Part shown: in pieces, positions 25,836 through 34,903 of the stretch
How the letters are laid out: the number at the start of each line of letters is the position of its first letter
How positions within the stretch are numbered: position 1 is the first letter of the stretch
Assembly (NCBI RefSeq): GCF_000768315.1
Contig: NZ_AQQX01000002.1
Coordinates: 434,001 to 498,000, forward strand
Source of the DNA: Pseudooceanicola atlanticus
Lineage (GTDB): Bacteria > Pseudomonadota > Alphaproteobacteria > Rhodobacterales > Rhodobacteraceae
DNA length: 64,000 bases
Direction of reading: 5' to 3'
Translations under genes and position numbers: made by a program
Notes under the pieces: model-generated
The model's database searches: none
What the model was told of the DNA's origin: nothing
What the model saw: the letters and a program-made list of their open reading frames with translations, nothing else

Positions 25836-27347
25836 TCAGCCACCCTGGGCGGCCCGCCCCCTGCGCCGCGCCGCCATCACAGGTTTCACCACCGCCATGA
25901 CCAGCAATGCGACGATTGCCAGGGTCAGCCCGATGCTCAGCCCGTCGGACACGAAGGTGCCGAAATCGCCGCGCGACAATTGCAGGGACCGGCGCAGGTT
26001 CTCCTCGATCATCGGGCCGAGGATAAAGCCCAGCAACAGCGGCGCGGGCTGGAACCCGAACAGCATCAGCATCCACCCCACGGCACCCAGCACCGCCAGC
26101 ATCCAGACGTCGAACGGATTGGCGTTCACGCTGTAGGCCCCGAAGCAGATGAAGACGACGATGGCCGGGAACAGGAAGTGATAGGGGATCGACAGCAGTT
26201 TCAGCCAGATGCCGATCAGGGGGATGTTCAGGATCACGAGGAACAGGTTGCCCAGGACAAAGCTGACGATCAGCCCCCAGAACATGCCGGGCTGCTGTTC
26301 GATCAAGAGCGGCCCCGGCGTGATCCCGTGGATGATCAGCGCCCCCAGCATCAACGCCATCACCGCGTCGCCTGGAATGCCCAGCGTCAGCGACGGGATG
26401 AAGGCCGTCTGGATCGCCGAATTGTTCGCGGATTCCGAGGCCGACAACCCCTCGACCGCGCCATGACCGAAGGTTTCCGGGTGCCGCGACAGGCGCTTTT
26501 CCGTAGCGTAGGAGATGAAGCAGGCAATCGTGCCGCCCACCCCGGGCAGCGCCCCGAACAGCCCGCCGATCCCGGCGCCACGCAACACCGGCATCCGCAT
26601 CGCCCGCAGGTCATCGCGCGTGGGCACCATGCTGCGCAGGGTGATCTTCTGCTCTGCCACCTTGCGGCGGGGCTGCGCGGCAGTCGCCACGACCTCGGAT
26701 ATCCCGAAAATGCCCATGGCCAGTGCCACCAGGCTGATCCCGTCCAACAGTTCCGGCAGGCCGAAGGCAAACCGCGCCATGCCCGTGGCGATATCGGTGC
26801 CGACATAACCCATGGCCAGCCCGATCAGCACCATGGCCAGCCCCTTCAGCGGGGACCCCGTGGGGATCGCCGCCGCGGCCACCAGACCCAGCGTCATCAA
26901 CAGGAAGTAATCCGCGGGCCGCAGCGACAGCCCGATATCCGAGATCGCATCGGCGAACAGCACCAGCGCCAGCAGCCCCAGCATCGACCCGCCGAAGGAC
27001 GCGATCGTCGTCAGGAACAGCGCCACGCCGCCCCGCCCCTGCTTGGTCATCGGATAGCCGTCCAGACAGGCCACGGCGGCCGAGGGCACGCCGGGCAGGT
27101 TCAGCAAAATCGCCGCAGTCGATCCGCCGTAGACCGTGCCGTAATAGACCCCCGCCAGCATCACGATGGCCGTTGTCGGGTCCAGGTAGAAGGACAGCGG
27201 CAGCAGCATGGAAATCGCCGCCAGCGCGCCCACACCGGGGATCACTCCCACCAGCGTGCCGATCAGCACGCCCAGGAAACAGAACCACACATTGGTCCAG
27301 CTCAGCGCGACATCGAGCCCGAGGCCCAGCCCCTCGACGATCCCCAT
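25836..27347 (-). CDS. tctA: Tripartite tricarboxylate transporter permease, large subunit
   Basis: 503-residue inner-membrane protein with about 11-12 helices. TctA family motifs: GTLVGVIPGVGALAAISML near residue 30, YYGTVYGGSTAAILLNLPG near 68 and the mirrored GALPGVGGTIACFISY near 258, reflecting the inverted repeat of the family. It works with TctB (gene 3 bp upstream) and the TctC protein to import an organic acid driven by ion gradients. Confidence 0.95.
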   Translation of the reverse strand: MGIVEGLGLGLDVALSWTNVWFCFLGVLIGTLVGVIPGVGALAAISMLLPLSFYLDPTTAIVMLAGVYYGTVYGGSTAAILLNLPGVPSAAVACLDGYPMTKQGRGGVALFLTTIASFGGSMLGLLALVLFADAISDIGLSLRPADYFLLMTLGLVAAAAIPTGSPLKGLAMVLIGLAMGYVGTDIATGMARFAFGLPELLDGISLVALAMGIFGISEVVATAAQPRRKVAEQKITLRSMVPTRDDLRAMRMPVLRGAGIGGLFGALPGVGGTIACFISYATEKRLSRHPETFGHGAVEGLSASESANNSAIQTAFIPSLTLGIPGDAVMALMLGALIIHGITPGPLLIEQQPGMFWGLIVSFVLGNLFLVILNIPLIGIWLKLLSIPYHFLFPAIVVFICFGAYSVNANPFDVWMLAVLGAVGWMLMLFGFQPAPLLLGFILGPMIEENLRRSLQLSRGDFGTFVSDGLSIGLTLAIVALLVMAVVKPVMAARRRGRAAQGG

Positions 27348-27350
27348 GAC

Positions 27351-27794
27351 CTAGCCCCCCACCAGGCTGACCGACAGGCGCAGCCCGAAATGGAAGATCG
27401 CGGTGCAGATCACCATGACGACCAGCGACAGCACGATCCGTGATACAAGACTGATCCGCCGCATCGCGAAGGAGGCGGTGAAGGTTGCCAGCGCACTGGT
27501 GGGCATCAGGCCCAGCCGGTCGATCCCAAGTGCAAACAGCGCAATCGCCGCCAGCACTGCGAGCAGAGGGCGCAGCTGGGCGCGGATCTCTTCGGGCAGG
27601 GCCAGCCCGGTTTCGTCCCGGTCGAACAGGGCAATCGCCACACCCACGCAGATCAACCCGACTGCCGTCGCCAACGGCAGGAAACCCGGCCCCATCCGCG
27701 ACAGGCTGCCCGTCGGCAGGGTCAGCGCCATGGCCCCGAACATCGCGCCGGCAAAGACACAGATGGCGCCGGCCAGAATGTTCATGCGTCGCAT
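27351..27794 (-). CDS. tctB: Tripartite tricarboxylate transporter permease, small subunit
   Basis: 147 residues with four predicted helices (about 4-24, 36-54, 75-95 and 115-140). It fits TctB in size, topology and place directly before tctA. GGAGGAGAAAG precedes ATG 27794, so the first of two nearby in-frame ATGs is chosen. TctB sequences are poorly conserved, so the call leans on context. Confidence 0.85.
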   Translation of the reverse strand: MRRMNILAGAICVFAGAMFGAMALTLPTGSLSRMGPGFLPLATAVGLICVGVAIALFDRDETGLALPEEIRAQLRPLLAVLAAIALFALGIDRLGLMPTSALATFTASFAMRRISLVSRIVLSLVVMVICTAIFHFGLRLSVSLVGG

Positions 27795-27836
27795 CTTTCT
27801 CCTCCCTCTCTCGGCGGCCCCGGGGCCGCGTCGTGC

Positions 27837-29900
27837 CTACTCGTAGACCTCGATCAGCGCGTCCAGCGCCCAGGCGCCGTCCTCGCTCACCATCAGCGGA
27901 TTGACCTCGACCGAGGCGATATTGGCGGCCGGATCGCACAGCAGGGCCGCCACGCTCTGTGCCGCGCGGGTGACGGCGGCCAGGTCCAGCGGCGCCTGCC
28001 CCCGGATCCCCTTGAAAAGCGGCGCAATGCGCAGGTCCTCCACCGCGCGTGCCACGTCGGCATCGCTGAAGGGCGGCAGCAGCAGGACGTTGTCCGGCAT
28101 TGCCTCCACCGCGATGCCACCATCGCCGATCACCACGACAGGACCGAATTGCGGGTCCCTGTGGCCGCCCACTAGCACCTCGTGCCGGCCCTTGACCATC
28201 TCTGCCGCCAGCAGCGGGGCGTCGCCCAGCTCCATCGCCTGCATACGCTCGCGAATGGTCGCATAGGCCGCGGCCACCTCGTCTTCTGTCGTCAGACCGA
28301 CCGCGACCAGGCCATGTTCGGATTTGTGCGGCACCTTTTCGGAACAGGCTTTCAGCACGATGCCGCCCGGGGCCTGCGCCAGCAACGCCTGTGCCTCGCC
28401 CACGTCCCGGCACAGCGCACGGCGCGGCATGGGCATGCCCCGTGCCTCCAGCAGGTCCAGCGAGGCAGCCTCGTCCCTCACCACGGCCCGCGCCCCATCG
28501 GGCACCGGCAAGGCGTGGAACGGGGTCGAGGATGCCTGCTCCATCATCCGCTGATGCCGCACGAATTGCGAAATCGCGGCGACGGCCTCGTCCTCGGTGG
28601 TAAAGGCCGGCACGCCCTCGGCGCGGAAGACCTCGCGCACCTTGGCCTGGGCGTTGGACACGATCACCGGCTTGCCGCTCTCGCGCAGGAACGCCCCGGT
28701 ATCGCGGGCGAAGCGCGGATAGTCGTAGCCCTGCCCGGTGATCGGCAGCCCGACCAGCAGCAGGTCCACCGCCGGGTCCGACCCGCAGGCCGGCAGGACC
28801 TTGGAGAACAGTCCGCCATCGCTCAGCAGCGCGGCTGTGATGTCAACCGGGTTGCGCGGCGAGGCAAAGGCCGGCAGCACGCGGGTCAGCTCTGCTTCGG
28901 TCTCGGGCGCCAGTTGCGAGATCGACAGCCCCTCGCGATCCGCCGCATCTGCGGCCATCACGCAGACCGCGCCGGAATTGCTGATGATGGCCAGCCGGTC
29001 ATCGGTGGGTTTCCAGCCATGCAGGTACATTTCCGCCGCAGCGACGAGGTCCAGCATGCCGTTCGCCCGCCATATCCCGTATTTGCGACAGAACGCGTCC
29101 ACCACCCGGTCCGAGGTCGCGATCGCCCCGGTATGCGACGCCGCCGCCCGTTTCCCGACCTCCGACGCGCCGGATTTCAGCGCGATGATCGGCACGCCCC
29201 GCTCCTGCGCGCGGATCGCGGCCCGGGCCAGCATCGTCGGGTCCGACAGGCTTTCGAGGTAGAGAAGGACCAGCCGGATCTCGGGGTCTTCCAGCACCTC
29301 CAGCACCATTTCCGGGGCCGAAACGTCGCTGTCATTGCCGGTCGCATTGACATAGCGCAGCCCGATCCCCTTGTCCCGCAGCAAGCCGTAGGGCACGACG
29401 CTCATCGCGCCGCTCTGGCTGATCGCGGCAATCGGGCCGTCCAGCGGCGGGGTTTCGATGAACATGGTGGAAAAGGACAGGATCGCGCCGCTGCCGAAAT
29501 TGGCGATGCCCTGCGTATTCGGCCCGATCAGGCGCATCCCGGCGGCGCGCGCCGTGTCGCGCATCCCCGCCTCGATCGCCTTGCCCTCGGGGCCGGTTTC
29601 ACCGAACCCGCTGGCCATGATGACACACAGTTTCACGCCCAGCCGGGCGCTCTCCTCGACCGCAGCGACGACATTGTCCCCGGCCACGGCGACGATCACG
29701 GCCTCTGGCGCCTCGGGCAGATCGGAGAGCGAGGCATAGCAGGTCAGCCCCTGCACCACCTCGCGCCCGGGATTGACCGGATAGATCGCGCCCTCGTAGC
29801 CGAACTCGCGCATGAACCGGATCGGACGGCCGCCGATCTTGTCGGGATTGTCCGACGCACCCAGGATTGCGACCGAGCGTGGGTTGAGCATCGGGGTCAT
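27837..29900 (-). CDS. NDP-forming acyl-CoA synthetase (acetate-CoA ligase family)
   Basis: 687 residues in the fused alpha-beta order: CoA-binding domain (about 1-130, SVAILGASDNPDKIGGRPI), succinyl-CoA-ligase-like domains (about 145-450), then an ATP-grasp domain (about 470-687, IVLKACSEKVPHKSEHG). The phosphohistidine segment ASHTGAIATSDRVVDAF is present. Such enzymes interconvert acyl-CoA and acid with ATP or GTP. The start is ATG 29900, with GGAGG 10 nt upstream and an ATGA overlap with the DUF35 gene. In this locus it may activate the imported acid. Confidence 0.9.
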   Translation of the reverse strand: MTPMLNPRSVAILGASDNPDKIGGRPIRFMREFGYEGAIYPVNPGREVVQGLTCYASLSDLPEAPEAVIVAVAGDNVVAAVEESARLGVKLCVIMASGFGETGPEGKAIEAGMRDTARAAGMRLIGPNTQGIANFGSGAILSFSTMFIETPPLDGPIAAISQSGAMSVVPYGLLRDKGIGLRYVNATGNDSDVSAPEMVLEVLEDPEIRLVLLYLESLSDPTMLARAAIRAQERGVPIIALKSGASEVGKRAAASHTGAIATSDRVVDAFCRKYGIWRANGMLDLVAAAEMYLHGWKPTDDRLAIISNSGAVCVMAADAADREGLSISQLAPETEAELTRVLPAFASPRNPVDITAALLSDGGLFSKVLPACGSDPAVDLLLVGLPITGQGYDYPRFARDTGAFLRESGKPVIVSNAQAKVREVFRAEGVPAFTTEDEAVAAISQFVRHQRMMEQASSTPFHALPVPDGARAVVRDEAASLDLLEARGMPMPRRALCRDVGEAQALLAQAPGGIVLKACSEKVPHKSEHGLVAVGLTTEDEVAAAYATIRERMQAMELGDAPLLAAEMVKGRHEVLVGGHRDPQFGPVVVIGDGGIAVEAMPDNVLLLPPFSDADVARAVEDLRIAPLFKGIRGQAPLDLAAVTRAAQSVAALLCDPAANIASVEVNPLMVSEDGAWALDALIEVYE

Positions 29901-30220
29901 GCGCGGCCCTCCGTTTTCGTGGCCCGCAACAGGCCGTCGGCATCTTCGGACAGGATCACCGCCTGCCCAGGCACGCAGCCACCCGGCCCGTGCGCCATGA
30001 CGCGGAACCCTTCGGGCAGGTCGACCAGCACGATTTCGTAGGGCACGCGATCCGCCATTTCCCTGGACGGGGCGCGATGCAGCAGGGTGGCGGCCGCGAT
30101 CTCTCCGCGTCCCTCGGCCTGCGCCTCTGCCAGGTCCTCTGCCCCGCAAGTGGCGCAGAAGGGTCGCTGGAAATATTGCACGGCGCCGCAGGCCCCGCAT
30201 GTCTGATAGGTCGGGGCCAT
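29897..30220 (-). CDS. DUF35 OB-fold protein with rubredoxin-like zinc ribbon
   Basis: 107 residues. The zinc ribbon has C8/C11 and C22/C25 (CGAC, CATC), followed by an OB-fold (about 35-100). DUF35 proteins bind acyl-CoA chemistry partners and are typically encoded next to thiolase-like proteins; some form complexes that channel acyl-CoA intermediates. The start at ATG 30220 has AGGAGG 7 nt upstream. An ATG two codons earlier (30226) overlaps the previous stop but sits too close to that ribosome-binding site. Its stop overlaps the next start (ATGA). Confidence 0.85.
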   Translation of the reverse strand: MAPTYQTCGACGAVQYFQRPFCATCGAEDLAEAQAEGRGEIAAATLLHRAPSREMADRVPYEIVLVDLPEGFRVMAHGPGGCVPGQAVILSEDADGLLRATKTEGRA

Positions 30221-30222
30221 TG

Positions 30223-31365
30223 TCATTCCTCCTGCTGCAGCACCAGGCTGACATGGGCCGACAGCACACCGCCATCGCCATGCAGGAACCCGGTTTCGGG
30301 ACGGCTAGGCATCTGCCGCGTCCCCGCTTCGCCACGCATCTGCGCGACCACCTCGGCCAAGTGCGCCATGCCGCCCGCCACGCCCGGATGCCCGTAGGAG
30401 AGCAGCCCGCCATGGGTGTTCAGGCCCAGCCCGTCCGGGCCATACAGCCCGTCGCGCGCATCTGCCGCCGCCTGTCCACGGGCGGAAAACCCGATCTCCT
30501 CAAGCAGCATGGTCACGGTGATGGTGAAACTGTCATAGATGCCGATCACGCCGATATCGTCGACGCCCAGCCCGGCCCGGTCCAGCGCCTGTCGGGCAGA
30601 CCGCGCGGCGCCCATATCGGTGATGTCGGTCATCATCGACAGGTGCTGCGCCACATGGGCCTGTCCGGTCCCGGCAATCACCGGCCCGGCACGCCCGACC
30701 CCGTCGGCCGTCACCAGGAAGGCCTGGCTGCCATCCGAGATCGGACAGCAATCCAGCAGCTTCAGCGGCGTCGCAATGGGGCGCGATTCCAGCACGTCCC
30801 GAACCGAGATCGCGTCGCGGAACTGCGCATCGCAATGCGCGGCCGCATGGTTGCGCATCAGCACGGCGAACTCTGCCAGGTCTTCCTCGCTCAGCCCGAA
30901 CCGGTGCATGTATTGCGAGGCCAGCAGCGCATAATAGCCCGGGATTGTCGTGCCATAGGGTACCTCGTAGCGGGGATGGCCGACCTGGGCGAGGGTCTGG
31001 ATCACGTCCTCCCGCGACCGCCCACCGGTCAGGCGGTTCTCTCCGCCCAACACCAGCACGGCGCGGCACTGGCCCGATGCGACCAGCATCTGCGCCAGCA
31101 TCACCATGCCACAGCCCGTCGCCCCGCCCATCTGCACCGCATGGGCATAGCCCGGTTGCAGCCCCAGATGTTCCGCCAGGACCGAGGCCAGCATCAGGTG
31201 CGGCATCCCGGTGGAGTACCCGACCAGCAGCCCGTCGACCTCGGCCCGGTCGACACCGGCATCGCCGATCGCCCCGTTGGCGGCGCGCGCCATCAGCTGC
31301 AGGGTGTCCTGCCCCTCGTGCCGGCCAAAGGCGGTGCCGCCCACGCCGGAAATATGTGCCTTCAT
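30223..31365 (-). CDS. Thiolase-family protein, SCP2-thiolase-like
   Basis: 380 residues: HISGVGGTAFGRHEGQ at the start, MGGATGCGMVMLAQ near 99-112 where a thiolase nucleophile would lie, VLVLGGENRLTG, IYDSFTITVTMLLEE and NTHGGLLSYGHPGVAGG near the C-terminus. This is the non-classical group usually paired with DUF35 proteins, as here (the DUF35 gene follows at once). It may cleave or condense a beta-keto or aldol-type acyl-CoA, but the reaction cannot be read from sequence. Confidence 0.82.
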   Translation of the reverse strand: MKAHISGVGGTAFGRHEGQDTLQLMARAANGAIGDAGVDRAEVDGLLVGYSTGMPHLMLASVLAEHLGLQPGYAHAVQMGGATGCGMVMLAQMLVASGQCRAVLVLGGENRLTGGRSREDVIQTLAQVGHPRYEVPYGTTIPGYYALLASQYMHRFGLSEEDLAEFAVLMRNHAAAHCDAQFRDAISVRDVLESRPIATPLKLLDCCPISDGSQAFLVTADGVGRAGPVIAGTGQAHVAQHLSMMTDITDMGAARSARQALDRAGLGVDDIGVIGIYDSFTITVTMLLEEIGFSARGQAAADARDGLYGPDGLGLNTHGGLLSYGHPGVAGGMAHLAEVVAQMRGEAGTRQMPSRPETGFLHGDGGVLSAHVSLVLQQEE

Positions 31366-31374
31366 GGCTCCCCC

Positions 31375-32208
31375 CTAGATCTCCTCGTTCGGATCGGGCT
31401 GCGGGCGTGCCGCTGGCGGCTCTCCTCTCAGCCGCGCCTCGATCTCGTCCCTGGCTGCAAGCAGGTGTCCGGTGGCCCATTGTCCCCGCTCCCCCTTCAG
31501 CCGTTCGCCCACGGCGGCGATGCTGACCGCCGCAACCACCTGGCCCGACGTGTCGCGCACCGGCGCACCGATGCCGGTCATTCCCGGCACCACGAAATCC
31601 GGCAAATAGCTGTAGCCCTGCCCCCGCGTTTCGGCGGCCAGGCTGTCCAGCCGCGTCGGGGTCGCATTGGGGAAACAGCCGATCGCATCGGTCAGTTCGT
31701 CCAGGATCGCGCGCCGTTCCTCTGCCGACAGCCAGGCGAACAGGCACATGCTGCCCGCGCCCACGCTCATCGGGCGGCGCCGTCCCACATCCAGCGACAG
31801 CGCCTGCAACGGAAAGCGCCCGACATGGCGGTCGATGCAAAGGCTGTCATGGCCGCTTCGCACCGACAGAAGCGCCACATCCTCCAGCCGGTCGATCAGG
31901 GCCGCCAGCACAGGCCGCGCGGCCACACGCAATTGCGGCACCGTATGCGGCAGGCCGAGCGCATGCAGCAGGCCGCCGGCCATGCGATAGCGCTTGTCGT
32001 CGCCGCGCTGCACCGCGCCTTCCTCGGTCAGGGTGTTCAGAAGCCGTGCGGCGGTGGCCTTGTGCAGACCGGTCTCCCGCGCCAGGTCCGACAGGCGCCG
32101 CCCGGCATCGCCGTGGCGTGCCACCGCCCGCAGCAGCGCCAGCGCCCGCGCGATGCTGGAGGGGCCGGGCCCGTCCTCGTCCTGGGGGATATCCGTCTCG
32201 CTCGACAT
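31375..32208 (-). CDS. IclR-family transcriptional regulator of the Tct locus
   Basis: 277 residues: a winged helix-turn-helix at about 20-75 (SIARALALLRAVARHG, then LSDLARETGLHKATAARLLN) and a GAF-like IclR effector domain (about 95-260). IclR proteins bind small aromatic or carboxylic acids and often control the adjacent catabolic operon. It is first in the minus-strand run (IclR, thiolase, DUF35, acyl-CoA synthetase, TctB, TctA, thiolase). The start at 32208 is chosen because a longer frame runs through the terminator hairpin at 32229-32264. The extreme C-terminus is proline-rich. Confidence 0.88.
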   Translation of the reverse strand: MSSETDIPQDEDGPGPSSIARALALLRAVARHGDAGRRLSDLARETGLHKATAARLLNTLTEEGAVQRGDDKRYRMAGGLLHALGLPHTVPQLRVAARPVLAALIDRLEDVALLSVRSGHDSLCIDRHVGRFPLQALSLDVGRRRPMSVGAGSMCLFAWLSAEERRAILDELTDAIGCFPNATPTRLDSLAAETRGQGYSYLPDFVVPGMTGIGAPVRDTSGQVVAAVSIAAVGERLKGERGQWATGHLLAARDEIEARLRGEPPAARPQPDPNEEI

Positions 32209-32228
32209 GACATCTTGATCGGACGCAC

Positions 32229-32264
32229 AAAGCCGCCCTGTCAACGCGCAGACAGGGCGGCTTT
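32229..32264 (-). terminator. Terminator hairpin after the MscS-type gene
   Basis: A 14-bp perfect stem (32229-32242 with 32251-32264), loop AACGCGCA, with short T-runs (GGCTTTG) on either side. It lies between the channel gene stop (32323) and the iclR start. Confidence 0.7.
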
Positions 32265-32322
32265 GGCTTGCATTCACATTTGTCTCACCAGGCGAGACCC
32301 GCAGGTCCCGCGCCGGCCCCGA

Positions 32323-34743
32323 TCACCGATCCGAGGGCGGCGTGTCCGGCAGGCTGTCGGGCACCGCCTCGCTGTCAGACCCCGCAGGCAGCGCCTTTCC
32401 ATCGACCTCGACATGCACGCTCTGGGTCTTGCCGTCCTTCGACTCGCCCCAGTAGATCGTCTGGTGCGGGAACGGGATCTCGATATTGCGGTCGTCGAAG
32501 ACGCGCTTGAGGACCTCGTTATAGGCCCGCCCGACACCCCATTGGCGACCCGGGATACACTTGATCCGGCAGCGCACCACCACGGCACTGTCGCCGAAGG
32601 CATTGACGCCGAACCATTCGAGATCCGCGATGATCGCGTCGCCCTGATCGGGGTCCGCGCGCAGCTCCTCGAAGGCGTCCAGCATGGCCTGTTTCACCTC
32701 ATCGATATTCTCGCGGTAGGCCACGCCCATATCGCAGACGAAATAGCCGTAATCGCGCATGTAGTTCGACACCATGTCGACCGACGAGAACGGTATGATG
32801 TGGAATACCCCCGACACGTCGCGCAGCGAAACCGAGCGGATCGTCAGCCGTTCCACCGTGCCGGTCGTGCCGCCCACGGTCACCACGTCGCCCACGTTCA
32901 TCGCGTTCTCGAACTGGATGAAGATGCCGGTGATGATGTCCTGGACCATCTTCTGGGCACCGAAACCGATGGCGAGGCCCAGCACCCCGGCAGAGGCCAG
33001 CAGCGGCGCGATATCCAGCCCCACCTCGGCCAGCACGAACATCATCGTGATGACCACCAGCGCGATGGTCGCGGCGTTGCGCAGCAAGGTCAGCAGCGTG
33101 CGTTCCCGCGCCGTGGCGACCTGTCCGAATTCCGGGTTCAGCCGGTAATCCACCCAGGATGTCAGCGCCAGCCAGATCGCGAAGGACACCAGCAGCACCA
33201 TCGCCACCGACAGGACCATGCCGGTCAGGCGCAGGCCGATCTGGCTGACCAGCCAGCCGCGCATGTCGACCAGGCTGATCGCATCCATGGCAAAGAAGAC
33301 CACCAGCCCGACGATGACCAGCCGCAGCAGGAACAGCGCCTTGGGCACGAAACGATTCAGCCGGGTTTCCAGCAGCGGCATCCGCGCGGTCACGCCCTCG
33401 GGCAGGATCACGCCACGGATCATCGCCCGGGTGATCATGCCGGACACGGCCAGCCCCAGCAGGCCGATCACCAGCACCTGGCCGGACGCCAGGAAGGTCT
33501 GGAACGCGGCATCGCCCGGCTGCACCAGCACCAGCAGGAACATCACCATCAGGTAGGCCAGCGCCGGCCAGTGCCAGTGCGTCGCCATGAAATGCAACGG
33601 ACCACGGCGGCGCGGGGCGGCCTCTGCCTCGCGGATTTCCGCGGGGATCTCGGCGACCTCCGGGTCGAGGACCGGATCATCCCCGGCCTCTTCGGCGTCG
33701 GGCTCCAGCGGCTGGGTCGCGATCTCGGTGCGGTAATGCCCCAGCATCCAGTCCGCCACGACGCGGCGGTTGCGCAGCACCAGGTAGATCAGGAAGAACA
33801 GCACGGCAAAGGCGATCAGCGTCGAAACCGCCCGCCCCGCTGCATAGGACACGTTGGTGTTCAGGATCGGCACGGCCAGCAACTGGCCATATCCCACCAC
33901 GCCGAAGATCACGCCGAAGCGCGACGACAGGTAGGACGCGGCGGTGTCGCCGATGGGCAGCGGACGCAGGTTCCGGGCCGAGGGCGACACGACCAGCCGC
34001 AGCGCAACCTTGGCCATTTCGACCAGCAGGAAGGCGTTGAGGTACAGCGTCTGGCGGATCCCGATCGATCCGAAATCCCCGATGGCCAGAACCGCGATCG
34101 CGTATCCGGCGGCCCAGGCGATGATGACCGTCAGCGCGTCGATCACCGCCGAGGCGATATATAGCGCAACGGTCCGCGCCGCCCCGCCATCCCGGGCCGA
34201 GGCCCCCATGCGGGCATAGATCGCCTTGCCGCTTCGCCGCAGCAGCAGGTAGACGACGACCGTCGCCGCGATGACCAGAGCGAGGTCCAGCAGCGCATCC
34301 CACAGCACCCCCGCCTCGCTGCCGTCGAGGCCGGAAAAGACCCGCGGCGCCTGGGTCAGCTGCCGCCAGGCGCGAGTGGCCTGGTCCGCGATATCCTCGG
34401 CGACGGTCTGGGTGATCAGCGCGATCCGCCGGCCGAAGGACAGCTCCTCCGGCGGGACCTCGTCCTGGGCCAGCGTCTCCACGATCTCGTCGGGGGTCAC
34501 GTTGTCTTCGGTCACGCCGGTCGCGCGCAGGCGTTCTATCAGCTCGGCACGTGCCGCGTCATTCTCGATCACGTCCAGCAGCAGGTCGACCGAGGATTGC
34601 GCGACCGCCTCTGCCCCGTCACCGGTTTGCGAGGCTCCGTCTTGGGCCCCGTCTTGGCCCCCGTCCTGCGCCACCCCTGGCAGCGCCACGAGAAGGAGGG
34701 GAAGGGCCAGGACGAAGGTCAGCAGCCGAAGGTATTTGCGCAT
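32323..34743 (-). CDS. MscS-family mechanosensitive ion channel (YbiO-like)
   Basis: 806 residues. A signal peptide (1-25, ending LPGVAQ) precedes an acidic, glutamine-rich periplasmic segment. About 10 or 11 transmembrane helices follow. The MscS core lies at about 540-730: pore helix LLASAGVLGLAIGFGAQKMV, then ENAMNVGDVVTVGGTTGTVE, the beta domain of the cytoplasmic cage. The tail is charged. It releases solutes on hypo-osmotic shock. Architecture (extra N-terminal helices) resembles E. coli YbiO. Single gene with a hairpin terminator downstream. Confidence 0.9.
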   Translation of the reverse strand: MRKYLRLLTFVLALPLLLVALPGVAQDGGQDGAQDGASQTGDGAEAVAQSSVDLLLDVIENDAARAELIERLRATGVTEDNVTPDEIVETLAQDEVPPEELSFGRRIALITQTVAEDIADQATRAWRQLTQAPRVFSGLDGSEAGVLWDALLDLALVIAATVVVYLLLRRSGKAIYARMGASARDGGAARTVALYIASAVIDALTVIIAWAAGYAIAVLAIGDFGSIGIRQTLYLNAFLLVEMAKVALRLVVSPSARNLRPLPIGDTAASYLSSRFGVIFGVVGYGQLLAVPILNTNVSYAAGRAVSTLIAFAVLFFLIYLVLRNRRVVADWMLGHYRTEIATQPLEPDAEEAGDDPVLDPEVAEIPAEIREAEAAPRRRGPLHFMATHWHWPALAYLMVMFLLVLVQPGDAAFQTFLASGQVLVIGLLGLAVSGMITRAMIRGVILPEGVTARMPLLETRLNRFVPKALFLLRLVIVGLVVFFAMDAISLVDMRGWLVSQIGLRLTGMVLSVAMVLLVSFAIWLALTSWVDYRLNPEFGQVATARERTLLTLLRNAATIALVVITMMFVLAEVGLDIAPLLASAGVLGLAIGFGAQKMVQDIITGIFIQFENAMNVGDVVTVGGTTGTVERLTIRSVSLRDVSGVFHIIPFSSVDMVSNYMRDYGYFVCDMGVAYRENIDEVKQAMLDAFEELRADPDQGDAIIADLEWFGVNAFGDSAVVVRCRIKCIPGRQWGVGRAYNEVLKRVFDDRNIEIPFPHQTIYWGESKDGKTQSVHVEVDGKALPAGSDSEAVPDSLPDTPPSDR

Positions 34744-34874
34744 GTCTCACCGTGCTATTGTCGATCTCGGATCACGCAAGAACGGGCCGGGCAAACCCGG
34801 TTTGAACCTCGCGCATTTTCGGCTGGCCAAATAGACCAGCCATGCGCGACGACAAGGCCATATTTCTGCAATCC

Positions 34875-34895
34875 CAGCCCCGCATTCCGGGGCTG
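34875..34895. other. 8-bp GC-rich hairpin in the gap after the caspase-like gene
   Basis: CAGCCCCG and CGGGGCTG pair across CATTC. It lies 9 bp beyond the stop of the gene ending at 34904 and has no T-run, so it is at best a weak terminator or an RNA-stabilising stem. Confidence 0.45.
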
Positions 34896-34903
34896 TCACC
34901 CGT

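Noticed and set aside
24121-27443. Two long plus-strand frames (671 and 567 codons)
   Set aside because: Antisense of the thiolase-like gene and tctA; no supporting motifs.
30199-34164. Open frame of 1321 codons on the plus strand
   Set aside because: Antisense to clear genes (thiolase, IclR regulator, MscS channel). Composition is His/Arg/Gln-rich low complexity, the usual shadow of GC-rich coding DNA.
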